Part shown: piece by piece, positions 19,670-27,752 of the stretch
Numbering within the stretch: position 1 is the stretch's first letter
How the letters are laid out: every line of letters begins with the position of its first letter
Origin: Amaricoccus sp.
GTDB taxonomy: Bacteria > Pseudomonadota > Alphaproteobacteria > Rhodobacterales > Rhodobacteraceae
NCBI RefSeq assembly: GCF_017993425.1
Contig: NZ_JAGOMQ010000024.1
Span: 1-64,000, forward strand
Length of the DNA stretch: 64,000 bases
Reading direction: 5' to 3'
Translations under genes and position numbers: made by a program
The notes under the pieces: model-generated
The model's input: only the letters and a program-made list of their open reading frames with translations
Told to the model about the DNA's origin: nothing
Databases searched by the model: none

Positions 19670-19948
19670 ATGTATATCCGGAGAGAGAAGGGCCCGGTCT
19701 TCGTCACGCTGTCGGACGGCACGAAGCTGACGCGGTCCGACCTGCCGCCGATCAATACGAAGCGGTGGGTGGCGCGGCGCAAGGCGACGGTCGTCGCCGC
19801 GGTGGACAACGGCCTGATCGGGGCGCGCGAGGCCTGCGAGATGTACCGGCTCTCCGACGAGGAGCTGGAGATCTGGCGCGCGGCGGTGCGCCGCCACGGC
19901 GCCGCCGCCTTGCGGGTCACCGCCATTCAGAAGTATAGACAACTTTAA
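19670..19948 (+). CDS. sciP: CtrA inhibitor SciP (DUF1153)
   Basis: The 92-residue protein begins MYIRREKGPVFVTLSDGTKL and contains the conserved RWVARRKATVVAAVDNGLIG and EACEMYRLSDEELEIWRAAV helix-turn-helix segments of the SciP/DUF1153 family. In Caulobacter, SciP binds CtrA at promoters and blocks transcription activation, restricting CtrA output to one phase of the cell cycle. Here it lies about 100 bases upstream of ctrA on the same strand, which suggests that inhibitor and target are regulated together. Confidence 0.9.
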   Translation: MYIRREKGPVFVTLSDGTKLTRSDLPPINTKRWVARRKATVVAAVDNGLIGAREACEMYRLSDEELEIWRAAVRRHGAAALRVTAIQKYRQL

Positions 19949-19966
19949 GGAGAGCGGCTAGGGTCC

Positions 19967-20003
19967 GACTCCCGTAATCTGTCATTAACCCTGCGGCGGT
20001 TAA
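19967..20003 (+). promoter_or_regulatory. ctrA upstream region: GANTC site and TTAACC-N7-GGTTAA dyad
   Basis: Upstream of ctrA lie a GACTC at 19967-19971, a possible CcrM methylation site of the GANTC type, and a perfect dyad TTAACC-CTGCGGC-GGTTAA at 19985-20003. CtrA half-sites in related bacteria contain TTAACC, so autoregulation by CtrA and methylation control of this promoter are plausible. The half-sites face each other here, which differs from the direct TTAA-N7-TTAA arrangement. Confidence 0.45.
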
Positions 20004-20049
20004 GGATAGCCAGTGTCAGAGCGAGCCGCTGCAAGGACGGAGCTGTAGA

Positions 20050-20763
20050 ATGCGCATCCTGCTGGTCGAGGACGACCCGACGACATCGAAGAGCATCGAA
20101 ATGATGCTGCAGAACGCGAACCTCAACGTGTACGCGACCGATCTGGGCGAAGAGGGCGTCGACCTGGCGAAGCTCTACGACTACGATCTGATCCTTCTCG
20201 ACCTGAACCTGCCGGACATGACGGGGCACGAGGTGCTGCGCCAGCTCCGGATCGCCAAGGTCGAGACGCCGATCCTGATCCTGTCGGGGACGGACGACAC
20301 CGAGTCGAAGCTCAAGGGCTTCGGCTTCGGCGCCGACGACTACATGACGAAGCCGTTCCACCGGCAGGAGTTGATCGCGCGCATCCATGCGATCGTGCGC
20401 CGCTCCAAGGGGCACGCCCAGTCGATCATCACCACCGGCAAGTTCTCGGTCAACCTCGACGCCAAGACGGTCGAGGTCGACGGGCGCTCTGTGCATCTGA
20501 CCGGCAAGGAGTACCAGATGCTGGAGCTCCTGTCGCTGCGCAAGGGCACCACGCTGACCAAGGAGATGTTCCTCAACCATCTCTACGGCGGCATGGACGA
20601 GCCGGAGCTGAAGATCATCGACGTCTTCATCTGCAAGCTGCGCAAGAAGCTCAGCGAGGCGACGGGCGGCGAGAACTACATCGAGACGGTCTGGGGCCGC
20701 GGCTACGTGCTGCGTGACCCGCAGAGCGCCGAGGCCAAGCGCAAGCTCGCCGTCGGGGCCTGA
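20050..20763 (+). CDS. ctrA: Cell-cycle response regulator CtrA
   Basis: The 237-residue OmpR-type regulator has a receiver domain at residues 1-115 with the phospho-acceptor Asp in [15 protein letters not shown] (Asp51) and the Lys of [13 protein letters not shown]. The C-terminal winged helix includes [20 protein letters not shown] and [15 protein letters not shown]. The very high identity to CtrA of other alphaproteobacteria is recognisable by eye. It controls cell-cycle genes in Caulobacter, and motility and gene-transfer-agent functions in Rhodobacterales. The ribosome site is GGACGGAG. A strong terminator hairpin follows the stop. Confidence 0.97.
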   Translation: MRILLVEDDPTTSKSIEMMLQNANLNVYATDLGEEGVDLAKLYDYDLILLDLNLPDMTGHEVLRQLRIAKVETPILILSGTDDTESKLKGFGFGADDYMTKPFHRQELIARIHAIVRRSKGHAQSIITTGKFSVNLDAKTVEVDGRSVHLTGKEYQMLELLSLRKGTTLTKEMFLNHLYGGMDEPELKIIDVFICKLRKKLSEATGGENYIETVWGRGYVLRDPQSAEAKRKLAVGA

Positions 20764-20817
20764 GCCCCGCTCCTTCCTTGCCGTGGTAGCCCGCCCGGGC
20801 CGATTTCGCCGGGCCAT

Positions 20818-20869
20818 GCGAAACCGGACATGCCGGCCCGAGGGCCCGGCGGTCCGGTTTTCGCGTTTT
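20818..20869 (+). terminator. Rho-independent terminator of ctrA
   Basis: About 55 bases after the ctrA stop, GCGAAACCGGAC (20818-20829) pairs with GTCCGGTTTTCGC (20852-20864) with one bulged base, enclosing a GC-rich loop, and is followed by GTTTT. Confidence 0.65.
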
Positions 20870-20949
20870 CAACGGCATCCCGAGCCTTGATCGCTGCGGC
20901 GCTTTCCCTGAAGGTTTCCCTGCCAAAAGAAAATGTCAGGGAGGCACTC

Positions 20950-21915
20950 ATGCGCATTCTGGCGACGGCTGCGGCCGTCTCGATCATCGCCGGCGCGGCC
21001 TGGGCGCAGGATTATCCGAGCGAGCCGGTCACGGTGGTCGTGCCCTTCTCGGCCGGCGGGCCGACCGACACGGTGACCCGGCTGGTCGCCGAGCCGATGT
21101 CGAAGTCGCTCGCCCAGCAGATCGTGGTGCAAAACGTCGGCGGGGCAGGGGGCACGCTCGGCGCGACGCAGGTCGCCAAGGCCAAGCCGGACGGCTACAC
21201 GCTGCTCCTGCACCATATCGGCATGTCGACGGCCCCGTCGCTCTACGAGAACCTCGCCTTCGACCCGGTGAAGGACTTCGCGCCGATCGGCATGGTGACC
21301 TCGGTGCCGATGACGATCGTCGCGCGCAAGGACTTCGAGCCCGACACGTTGCAGGAGCTGATCGACTACGTGAAGGCGAACGCCGACACGGTGACCTATG
21401 CGAACGCGGGCATCGGCGCGGCCAGCCATCTCTGCGGGATGCTGCTGATGTCGGCGATCGACGCCGAGGTGGTGACGGTGCCCTACCAGGGCACGGGGCC
21501 GGCGATGACGGACCTGATCGGCGGGCAGGTCGACTTCATGTGCGACCAGACGACGAACACCACCGGCCAGATCAAGGCGGGCGAGGTGAAGGTCTATGCG
21601 GTGACCTCGCCGGAGCGGCTGGCCAGCCTGCCCGACGTGCCGACCGCCGGCGAGGCGGGGCTGTCGGGGTTCGAGCTCGGCATCTGGCACGGGCTCTACG
21701 CCCCCGCCGGCACGCCGCAGGAGGCCCTCGACAAGCTCGAGACCGCGCTGCAGGCGGCGGTGGCCGACCCGGCGGTGGCCGAGCGCTTCGGCGAGCTCGG
21801 GACCGCGCCCGCGACGGCCGAGGAGGCCACGCCCGAGGCGCTCGCGGCCAAGCTCACCGAGCAGATCGCGCTCTGGAAGCCGCTGATCGAGGCCGCCGGC
21901 GCCAAGGCGAACTGA
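20950..21915 (+). CDS. tctC: Tripartite tricarboxylate transporter substrate-binding protein (TctC/Bug family)
   Basis: The 321-residue periplasmic protein has a signal peptide (residues 1-19, MRILATAAAVSIIAGAAWA) and the Bug-type fold: VTVVVPFSAGGPTDTVTRL near the N-terminus, YQGTGPAMTDLIGGQVDFMC in the middle, and APAGTPQEALDKLETAL late. It captures a carboxylate in the periplasm and delivers it to TctAB. It starts at 20950 with CAGGGAGG upstream. The first gene of a compact tctC-tctB-tctA operon. The substrate (citrate, other carboxylates or aromatics) is not decided by the sequence. Confidence 0.94.
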   Translation: MRILATAAAVSIIAGAAWAQDYPSEPVTVVVPFSAGGPTDTVTRLVAEPMSKSLAQQIVVQNVGGAGGTLGATQVAKAKPDGYTLLLHHIGMSTAPSLYENLAFDPVKDFAPIGMVTSVPMTIVARKDFEPDTLQELIDYVKANADTVTYANAGIGAASHLCGMLLMSAIDAEVVTVPYQGTGPAMTDLIGGQVDFMCDQTTNTTGQIKAGEVKVYAVTSPERLASLPDVPTAGEAGLSGFELGIWHGLYAPAGTPQEALDKLETALQAAVADPAVAERFGELGTAPATAEEATPEALAAKLTEQIALWKPLIEAAGAKAN

Positions 21916-21919
21916 TGCG

Positions 21920-22378
21920 ATGGAGCGCGCCGGGATCAAGGACATCCTGTCGGGGCTGATCTTCGTCGCCTTCGGCCTGGCCTTCGGCTACGCGGCCTCG
22001 ACCTACGAGCTCGGCAGCGCGTTCCGCATGGGCCCGGGGTATTTCCCGCTGGTCCTCGCGGCGGCGCTGACGGCGCTCGGGGCGGCGGTCGTCGTCAAGG
22101 GCTGGACCGCCGCGGCGGCGGACAGCCCGATCGGCGTGACGCCGTGGAAGGGCATGGTCCTCGTCCTCGGCGCGCTCGTCTTCTTCGGCGCGACGATCCG
22201 CGGGCTCGGGCTGGTTCCGGCGATCTTCGGGGCGGGGCTGCTCAGCGCGCTGGCGAGCCGGCACAACGGGCTGGCGGCGGCGCTCGCCATCGCCGCCTGC
22301 CTGACGGCGGCCTGCGTGGCGATCTTCCACTTCGGGCTCGGGGTCTCGGTGCCGCTCGTGGGGTCGTGGGTGCGCTGA
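21920..22378 (+). CDS. tctB: Tripartite tricarboxylate transporter small permease TctB
   Basis: The 152-residue protein has four predicted membrane helices and the family N-terminal pattern GLIFVAFGLAFGYAASTYEL, then GSAFRMGPGYFPLVLAA. It is the small membrane subunit of the TctCBA carrier. The start is four bases after the tctC stop. The stop overlaps the tctA start by one base (TGATG), typical for these operons and a sign of coupled translation. Confidence 0.92.
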   Translation: MERAGIKDILSGLIFVAFGLAFGYAASTYELGSAFRMGPGYFPLVLAAALTALGAAVVVKGWTAAAADSPIGVTPWKGMVLVLGALVFFGATIRGLGLVPAIFGAGLLSALASRHNGLAAALAIAACLTAACVAIFHFGLGVSVPLVGSWVR

Positions 22379-23883
22379 TGGAACTCCTCGCCAACCTCGG
22401 GCTCGGGATCGAGACGGCGCTGTCGCCGGTCAACGTGCTCTACTGTTTCGTCGGCGTGCTGCTCGGCACGCTCGTCGGCGTGCTGCCGGGGATCGGGCCG
22501 ACGGCGACGATCGCCATGCTGCTGCCGATCACCTTCTCCTTCGCGCCGGTGACCGCACTGATCATGCTCGCCGGGATCTACTACGGCGCGCAGTACGGCG
22601 GCTCGACGACGGCGATCCTGATCAACCTCCCCGGCGAGAGCTCCTCGGCGGTGACGGCGATCGACGGCTACCAGATGGCGCGCAAGGGCCAGGCGGGGCC
22701 GGCGCTCGCCACGGCGGCGCTGGGGTCGTTCTTCGCCGGCACGGTCGCGACCTTCATCCTCGCGCTCGCCGCGCCGCCGCTGGCGCGGGCGGCGCTGAAC
22801 TTCGGGGCGCCGGAGTATTTCTCGCTGATCGTGCTCGGCCTCATCGCCTCGATCGCGCTGGCGCATGGCTCGATCCTGAAGGCGCTCGCCATGATCGTGC
22901 TCGGGCTGCTGCTCGGCATGGTCGGGCAGGACATCTACACCGGGACGCCGCGCTTCACCTTCGGGTTCTTCGAGCTCTACTCGGGGCTGAATTTCGTCTC
23001 GGTGGCGGTCGGCATCTTCGGCGTCGCCGAGATCCTGCGCAACCTCGAGGACGAGCAGACCCGCGAGGTGATGGTGAAGCGGGTCTCGAACCTGTGGCTG
23101 ACGCGGCAGCAGTTCCGCCGCATCGCCGCGCCGGTGGTGCGGGGGACGGCGCTCGGGTCGGTCCTCGGCGTGCTGCCGGGGGGCGGGCATGTGCTGTCGT
23201 CCTTCGCCTCGTACTCGATGGAGAAGAAGCTCTCCCGGAACCCGCAGGAGTTCGGCAAGGGCGCGATCGAGGGCGTCGCCGGGCCGGAGAGCGCCAACAA
23301 CGCCGCGGCGCAGACGAGCTTCATCCCGATGCTGACGCTCGGCATCCCGGCGCATCCGGTGATGGCGCTGATGATCGGCGCCTTCATCATCCAGGGGATC
23401 ACGCCGGGGCCGAACGTCATCAAGGACGAGCCGGCGCTGTTCTGGGGCATCATCGTGTCGATGTGGGTCGGCAACCTGATGCTGGTGCTGCTGAACCTGC
23501 CGCTGATCGGGCTCTGGGTGAAGCTCCTGACCGTGCCCTATCGGGTGCTGTTCCCGGCGATCATCGTCTTCGCCTCGCTCGGCTGCTACGCGATCGCCGG
23601 CAACAACTTCGACGTCTATGCGATCGCGGTCTTCGGGGTGATCGGCTACGCGCTGGTCAAGCTCGGCTGCGAGCCGGCGCCGCTGCTCCTCGGCTTCGTG
23701 CTCGGGCCGCTCCTCGAGGAGCACCTGCGGCGGGCGATGATCATCAGCCGCGGCGATCCGATGATCTTCGTCGAGCGGCCGATCTCGGCGACGCTGCTGG
23801 GGCTCGCGGTCGTCGCCATCGTGATCTCGGTGCTCCCCTCGGTCAGGAAGAAGCGCGACGAGGTCTTCGTCGAGGAGGATTGA
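22378..23883 (+). CDS. tctA: Tripartite tricarboxylate transporter large permease TctA
   Basis: The 501-residue membrane protein has about 11-12 helices and the TctA signatures GVLPGIGPTATIAMLLPITF, YGAQYGGSTTAILINLPGES and GPESANNAAAQTSFIPMLTL. It forms the transport channel of the solute:cation symporter fed by TctC. The ATG at 22378 overlaps the tctB stop; a longer frame upstream would lie within tctB and is not used. The charged tail (RKKRDEVFVEED) is cytoplasmic. No tctDE two-component regulator is next to the operon. Confidence 0.95.
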   Translation: MELLANLGLGIETALSPVNVLYCFVGVLLGTLVGVLPGIGPTATIAMLLPITFSFAPVTALIMLAGIYYGAQYGGSTTAILINLPGESSSAVTAIDGYQMARKGQAGPALATAALGSFFAGTVATFILALAAPPLARAALNFGAPEYFSLIVLGLIASIALAHGSILKALAMIVLGLLLGMVGQDIYTGTPRFTFGFFELYSGLNFVSVAVGIFGVAEILRNLEDEQTREVMVKRVSNLWLTRQQFRRIAAPVVRGTALGSVLGVLPGGGHVLSSFASYSMEKKLSRNPQEFGKGAIEGVAGPESANNAAAQTSFIPMLTLGIPAHPVMALMIGAFIIQGITPGPNVIKDEPALFWGIIVSMWVGNLMLVLLNLPLIGLWVKLLTVPYRVLFPAIIVFASLGCYAIAGNNFDVYAIAVFGVIGYALVKLGCEPAPLLLGFVLGPLLEEHLRRAMIISRGDPMIFVERPISATLLGLAVVAIVISVLPSVRKKRDEVFVEED

Positions 23884-23954
23884 TCCCGAATCGCCCGGGC
23901 CGGACCGTTCGTCCGCCGGGAACGGGAACGCGGCTCGGCCCCGGCGACCTGGCG

Positions 23955-24665
23955 TCAGGCCGCCGTGGCGGCGCGGCGGCGGGCGGCCCAGCCGAGCGCG
24001 CCGAGGCCGGAGACGAGGAGCAACGCGGCGGGAGGCAGGGGCACGGCGGAGATCCGCGCCGTCTCGAGGTCGACGGCGGCGAAGGAGCCCGGCTGCACGC
24101 AGTAGTCCGGCAGGCACTTGGCGAAGTCGAAGGCGAAGCTGGCGCCGTCGTTGACGAGGTGCGTCAGCGCCAGCGGCGCGGAAAGGTTGAGTCCGAAGGG
24201 CTGCCCGGGAAGCGCCTCGAACACCGTCTCGATGCGTCCCCCGGCCATGGCGTTGGCGCTGACCCGCCGCTCGGACTTGTTTCCGCCGAAGTAGGAGGTG
24301 ACCAGGCTCTCGGCCGGCACGCTCTCCGTGACGCCGTGGATCTTGACGCTCGCCCGCAGGATCGGGTGGGTCCAGCCGTTGCCGAAGCCTCCCAGCGCAT
24401 AGACGGACTTGCCTTCCGGATCGTCGTTGCGCTGGATCTCCACGCCGGGCTGGCGGACGTCGTAGTCGAACACCATGACGACCCGCCGATCCTTCAATCC
24501 GCGCCCCGCGGGCAGGCCGAACCTGCCGCTGTCGTTGACGCTCGCGTAGCTGTCGGAGACGCGGCCGGTGAGCTTCAGCTTCATGAACGCCGCCTCGGCC
24601 GGAGCGGCTGCGGCGATGGCCGCGCAGGCGGCGATGCACGATAGAATCGTTCCGGTCACCCGCAT
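23955..24665 (-). CDS. Secreted VPLPP-CTERM (exosortase-type) protein, copy A
   Basis: The 236-residue protein has a signal peptide (MRVTGTILSCIAACAAIAAA) and a C-terminal sorting tripartite signal: VPLPPAALLL, a hydrophobic helix, then ARRR. That is the VPLPA-CTERM type processed by exosortase/rhomboid-like systems in Rhodobacterales. The middle part is a beta-rich domain with no known function. It is a paralog of the neighbour at 24908-25675; shared stretches include PI(L/V)RA-V-I-GVTE and the C-terminal region. The start at 24665 has a GGGGAGAAG ribosome site. A decayed GMC oxidoreductase fragment lies just upstream. Confidence 0.82.
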   Translation of the reverse strand: MRVTGTILSCIAACAAIAAAAPAEAAFMKLKLTGRVSDSYASVNDSGRFGLPAGRGLKDRRVVMVFDYDVRQPGVEIQRNDDPEGKSVYALGGFGNGWTHPILRASVKIHGVTESVPAESLVTSYFGGNKSERRVSANAMAGGRIETVFEALPGQPFGLNLSAPLALTHLVNDGASFAFDFAKCLPDYCVQPGSFAAVDLETARISAVPLPPAALLLVSGLGALGWAARRRAATAA

Positions 24666-24760
24666 CGGAGCTTCTCCCCACCACACCGTTCGGCACGACC
24701 ATAGCGCACGAACGCGTGAAAAGCGACGCGAGTCTCAGCGGCGCGTCATCCTCGCGGGAG

Positions 24761-24903
24761 CGCCGCGGCGGGGCGTTAGCCGGATGATCTTGCAGGTCGG
24801 GTCGGGGGCGGCCGCCGGCCGGGAAACCGCTGGAGTCGGCGGTCCGGCGGTTGGCGAGCGCCCGTGGACCTTGCCGGCCCCGTCGACGACATCGTGCGAC
24901 GGG
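24761..24903 (-). pseudogene. Decayed 3' fragment of a GMC oxidoreductase gene
   Basis: About 140 bases between the two VPLPP genes match the last ~150 bases of the intact GMC oxidoreductase gene at 25749. Shared DNA words include GGATGATC, GCGGCC, CCGTGGACCTTG and GTCGACGAC. In the minus-strand frame the fragment reads VVDGAGKVHG...DPTCKIIRLT against VVDRDCKVHG...NPTYTIIQLT in the intact gene. The catalytic HAN segment is lost and there is no start, so it is a remnant. It occupies the same position relative to VPLPP copy A as the intact GMC 3' end does to copy B, which indicates an old tandem duplication. Confidence 0.75.
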
Positions 24904-24907
24904 GCCT

Positions 24908-25675
24908 TCACTGGGCCGCGTCCCGGCCCCCGCGAAGGGGCCGGGCGGGCGTCAGGCGGCGGGCCGTCGCCGGGCCGAGCCAGGCGAGGCCGCCGAGGCC
25001 CGTCCCGAGGAGCAGGATCGCCGGCGGCAGCGGCACCACCGCCGCGACCTGCAGGGAGTCGAGATCGACGAAGCCGCGGGCGAAGCGGCCGTCCGGCGCG
25101 CAGTGGCTGATCCGGCACTCGCGCTGGAACAGGAAATAGCCCTCGGGGGGCATCCCCGCGAGCTCGGTCAGCGGGATCTCGGCCTCTAGGTCCGCGGGGT
25201 AGCGGATCGACGCGGCGAAGGGGTCCGATCCCGCGACGATCTGCCGCACGTCGTCGCGCGCGCTATTGTAGTATCGCGTCGAGAAGACCCGGAGCTTCTC
25301 CGAGCCGACCGCCGTCCCGAGATAGTCCACCGGCAAACGCTCGGTGACGCCGTTGATCCTGACCTGCGCCCGGACGATCGGCGACGGATTACCCGGGAAG
25401 TAGTCGCCGGTCCCGCCGGAGACCTCGGTCCTCACCGTTCCATCGGGCTTGACATAGGTGCGCGACGAGGTTCCGGCGAGGTTGTAGGTGAAGGTGAAGA
25501 CGGCGCGCAGGCCGTCCAGCGAGTAGAGGCCGGTGCGGCCGAACTCGCCGGTGCGGTTCCGGCTGTCGGTTATGACGCCGGCATAGACCGCCCTCAGCGA
25601 CGCGGCCCCGGCCGGTATGGCGGCGACCACCGTGCAGGCGACGACCGCCGCCAGGATGACGCGTGTTCTCATCAT
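24908..25675 (-). CDS. Secreted VPLPP-CTERM (exosortase-type) protein, copy B
   Basis: The 255-residue protein has a signal peptide (MMRTRVILAAVVACTVVAAI) and a C-terminal VPLPPAILLLGTGLGGLAWL helix. Unlike copy A, an extra ~20 basic residues follow the helix. The central domain matches copy A in several places (GEFGRTGLYSLDGLR / RFGLPAGRGLKDRR; PIVRAQVRINGVTERLP / PILRASVKIHGVTESVP; ECRISHCAPDGRF / KCLPDYCVQPGSF). It is probably surface-anchored or secreted; the function is unknown. Two adjacent ATGs (25675 and 25672) are equivalent starts. It lies 73 bases downstream of the GMC oxidoreductase gene on the same strand. Confidence 0.82.
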   Translation of the reverse strand: MMRTRVILAAVVACTVVAAIPAGAASLRAVYAGVITDSRNRTGEFGRTGLYSLDGLRAVFTFTYNLAGTSSRTYVKPDGTVRTEVSGGTGDYFPGNPSPIVRAQVRINGVTERLPVDYLGTAVGSEKLRVFSTRYYNSARDDVRQIVAGSDPFAASIRYPADLEAEIPLTELAGMPPEGYFLFQRECRISHCAPDGRFARGFVDLDSLQVAAVVPLPPAILLLGTGLGGLAWLGPATARRLTPARPLRGGRDAAQ

Positions 25676-25748
25676 GATTCCCCCCACACCTTCGGGAGGG
25701 AGAGGGTAGCTCACGCGGGGGCGAGTATCGACCTTTTACCTGCGGCTC

Positions 25749-27245
25749 TCATCCCAAGGTCGCATCCAGGTGGTCGCCGAGGCGGAGCGTCAGCTGGATG
25801 ATCGTGTAGGTCGGATTGGCGTGGCCGCCGGTCGGGAAGACGCTGGAGCCGGCGATCCAGAGGTTGGCCATCCCGTGGACCTTGCAGTCGCGGTCGACGA
25901 CGCCATGCCGGGGATCGTCGGCCATGCGGGTGGTGCCCATGTGGTGCTTGCCGCCGACCTCGTCGTCGGCGATGCCCGGCCAGTCGAAGGGTTCGCGCAG
26001 CACCCAGTCGCGGATGCGGATGCGGCCGATGTCGTGCTCGGCCAGCATCTCGCCGAAGGCCAGGAGGGCCACGTGCTGGGTGCGCTTGTCGAGCTCGCCC
26101 AGCCGCCAGTCGAGGGCGGCGCGGCGCAGGCCGAAGCGGTCGGTCCCGGGGACGAGCAGCACGCGGCTGTCGGGGTTGAGCGCCTGCTCGTGGGCGAAGC
26201 GCAGGAGGCCGTCGAAGGCGACGCGCCCGTCGCCGCCGGGGGCGCAGCCGGGCGAGACGTCGGCGATCCGCTCGGCGAGGCGCAGCATGAACGGGTCGGT
26301 GCAGGCCGGGTCGCCGGCGATGGTGCCGAACTGGCGGAAGAACGGCTCGTCCATGCGCTCGATGCGCATCCCGAAGTTCAGGACCTCGTTCTCGGCCATG
26401 AAGGCCTCGGTGGGCGAGTAGAAGCTGAGCTTCGGCAGGTCGAAGGGCGAGCGGAAGATCGCCTCGGCCAGCACGAAATGCGGGTGCTCGCAGAAGTAGC
26501 GGCCGACGAGGCCGCTCCGGTTGCCGATGCCGCCCGGCGCCTGGCGGTCGAAGTTGAGCAGGAGCCGCGGGTTCTCGATGCCGCCGCAGGCGAGGACGTA
26601 GGCGCGCGCCGTGACGCGGAAGCCAGGGTCGTCCGCCGCCCAGCCGCGGAAGCGGGCGCCGGCGATCTCCGTCCCGTCCGGGGTCAGCTCGAGGTCGACG
26701 AGGTTGGCGTTGAGGCCGAGGGTGATGCGCTCCGAGGCGTCGAGCTCGGGGGAATACTTGTCGCGGAAGTTGGTGGGCGGCAGGCTGAAGCGGAAGAACA
26801 CCTGGCGGAAGCCGTCGACCGCCTCGGCGTCGGTGCGGTCGGGCTCGGCGTGCGGGATGTCGAGGATGCCGTCGGCCTCGTCCGCGTAGGGGTCGAGCGC
26901 GGCCTTGTCGATCGGCCAGCCGCTCATCGGGTTCCACGACTTCGCCGCGAAGTCGGCGTCGTCGAGCGGCCGGCACCAGCCGCCCCAGTGGCCGGAGCTG
27001 CCGCCGAGGAAGCGCAGGCGCGGCACATCGAGCGGCCAGTAGTCGCGGCCGACGGGCTCGCCCTCGTAGATCTCCTGGCTCTCGGCGGTGATGTCCTCGC
27101 CGCCGCCCTCCATCAGCGCGACGTCGTGGCCGAGGACGGCGAGGCGGCGGGCGAGCGTGATGCCGGCGGGGCCGGCGCCGATCACGCAGACGTCGAAGCC
27201 GCGGGCGAAGGCGGCCCGGCCGGGGCCGTCGGCGTCAACGCGCAA
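25749..27245 (-). CDS. GMC-family FAD-dependent oxidoreductase, TTG start
   Basis: The ~498-residue flavoprotein oxidises an alcohol or sugar. The N-terminal FAD motif is DVCVIGAGPAGITLARRLAV. A GMC segment FLGGSSGHWGGWCRPL follows. The C-terminal catalytic region has KHHMGTTRM and TGGHANPTYTIIQL, supplying the His-Asn pair. No ATG or GTG lies near the N-terminus; TTG at 27245 is the only sensible start and overlaps the 3' end of the small Tat-type gene upstream. It resembles the flavoprotein subunit of multi-subunit sugar/gluconate dehydrogenases, but no cytochrome subunit is present here. Confidence 0.9.
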   Translation of the reverse strand: MRVDADGPGRAAFARGFDVCVIGAGPAGITLARRLAVLGHDVALMEGGGEDITAESQEIYEGEPVGRDYWPLDVPRLRFLGGSSGHWGGWCRPLDDADFAAKSWNPMSGWPIDKAALDPYADEADGILDIPHAEPDRTDAEAVDGFRQVFFRFSLPPTNFRDKYSPELDASERITLGLNANLVDLELTPDGTEIAGARFRGWAADDPGFRVTARAYVLACGGIENPRLLLNFDRQAPGGIGNRSGLVGRYFCEHPHFVLAEAIFRSPFDLPKLSFYSPTEAFMAENEVLNFGMRIERMDEPFFRQFGTIAGDPACTDPFMLRLAERIADVSPGCAPGGDGRVAFDGLLRFAHEQALNPDSRVLLVPGTDRFGLRRAALDWRLGELDKRTQHVALLAFGEMLAEHDIGRIRIRDWVLREPFDWPGIADDEVGGKHHMGTTRMADDPRHGVVDRDCKVHGMANLWIAGSSVFPTGGHANPTYTIIQLTLRLGDHLDATLG

Positions 27246-27444
27246 GGCGGGCGATCTCGGCGAGGTCGCGGTCGGTGACGACCCAGCCGTCGACGATGCG
27301 GACAGCGGGACGGACGGCGGGACGGATGGCGGGACGGATGGCGGGGCGGATGGCGGGCGCGGCCGCGGCCGGCGCGGCGAGCGTGCGCGGCGTGGGCAGG
27401 AGGAGGGTGGCGAGGGCCGCGAGCAGGCGGCGGCGGTCGAGCAT
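27235..27444 (-). CDS. Small Tat-signal-like protein coupled to the GMC oxidoreductase
   Basis: The 69-residue protein starts MLDRRRLLAALATLLLPTP, a twin-arginine-like signal. A low-complexity (A/V)-x-R-P-A repeat encoded by a 12-base tandem repeat follows, then a short end WVVTDRDLAEIARLAR. Small Tat-targeted partners are known beside GMC dehydrogenase flavoproteins, and the end of this gene overlaps the TTG start of the GMC gene. By inference it escorts the flavoprotein through the Tat pathway. It is shorter than known subunit-3 or gamma subunits and may be reduced. Confidence 0.6.
   Translation of the reverse strand: MLDRRRLLAALATLLLPTPRTLAAPAAAAPAIRPAIRPAIRPAVRPAVRIVDGWVVTDRDLAEIARLAR
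27309..27356. repeat. 12-base tandem repeat, four units
   Basis: Four consecutive units of the pattern GRCGGAYGGCGG (units at 27309, 27321, 27333 and 27345) lie inside the small Tat-type gene. On the minus strand they encode Arg-Pro-Ala-Ile/Val repeats. Unit number may vary between strains by slippage. Confidence 0.85.
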
Positions 27445-27752
27445 GGCGGATCCCTGGGCCTTGGGGCTGCCCCGGATTGAAGCGCCGCGGGCCAGGGTGT
27501 CAAGGCGCCGGGCCGCGGCGGCGGGCCGCCGGGGGGGGGGACGGACGGGCTGGGCGGCGCGCCAGCTTCGGCGAGACGGGGGTGTCGGATCGACGGAATC
27601 TTCCCAACCGCTTTGGTGATCTCCGCGGGCCAGGCGACCGCGAGGGGCGCCTCCTGCTGCCGCGCGACGCGCGGCTGTGGCTGCGATGAGGGTTTGCGCG
27701 AATCGCCGGGGGGCGGTATGTCGTGAACATTGAGAGAACATCGGAGGATGCG

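Noticed and set aside
24908-25675. Reading copy B of the VPLPP proteins as a frameshifted gene because of its extra C-terminal tail
   Set aside because: The frame is open and the tail is only about 20 residues; there is no sign of a frameshift compared with copy A upstream of the sorting signal.
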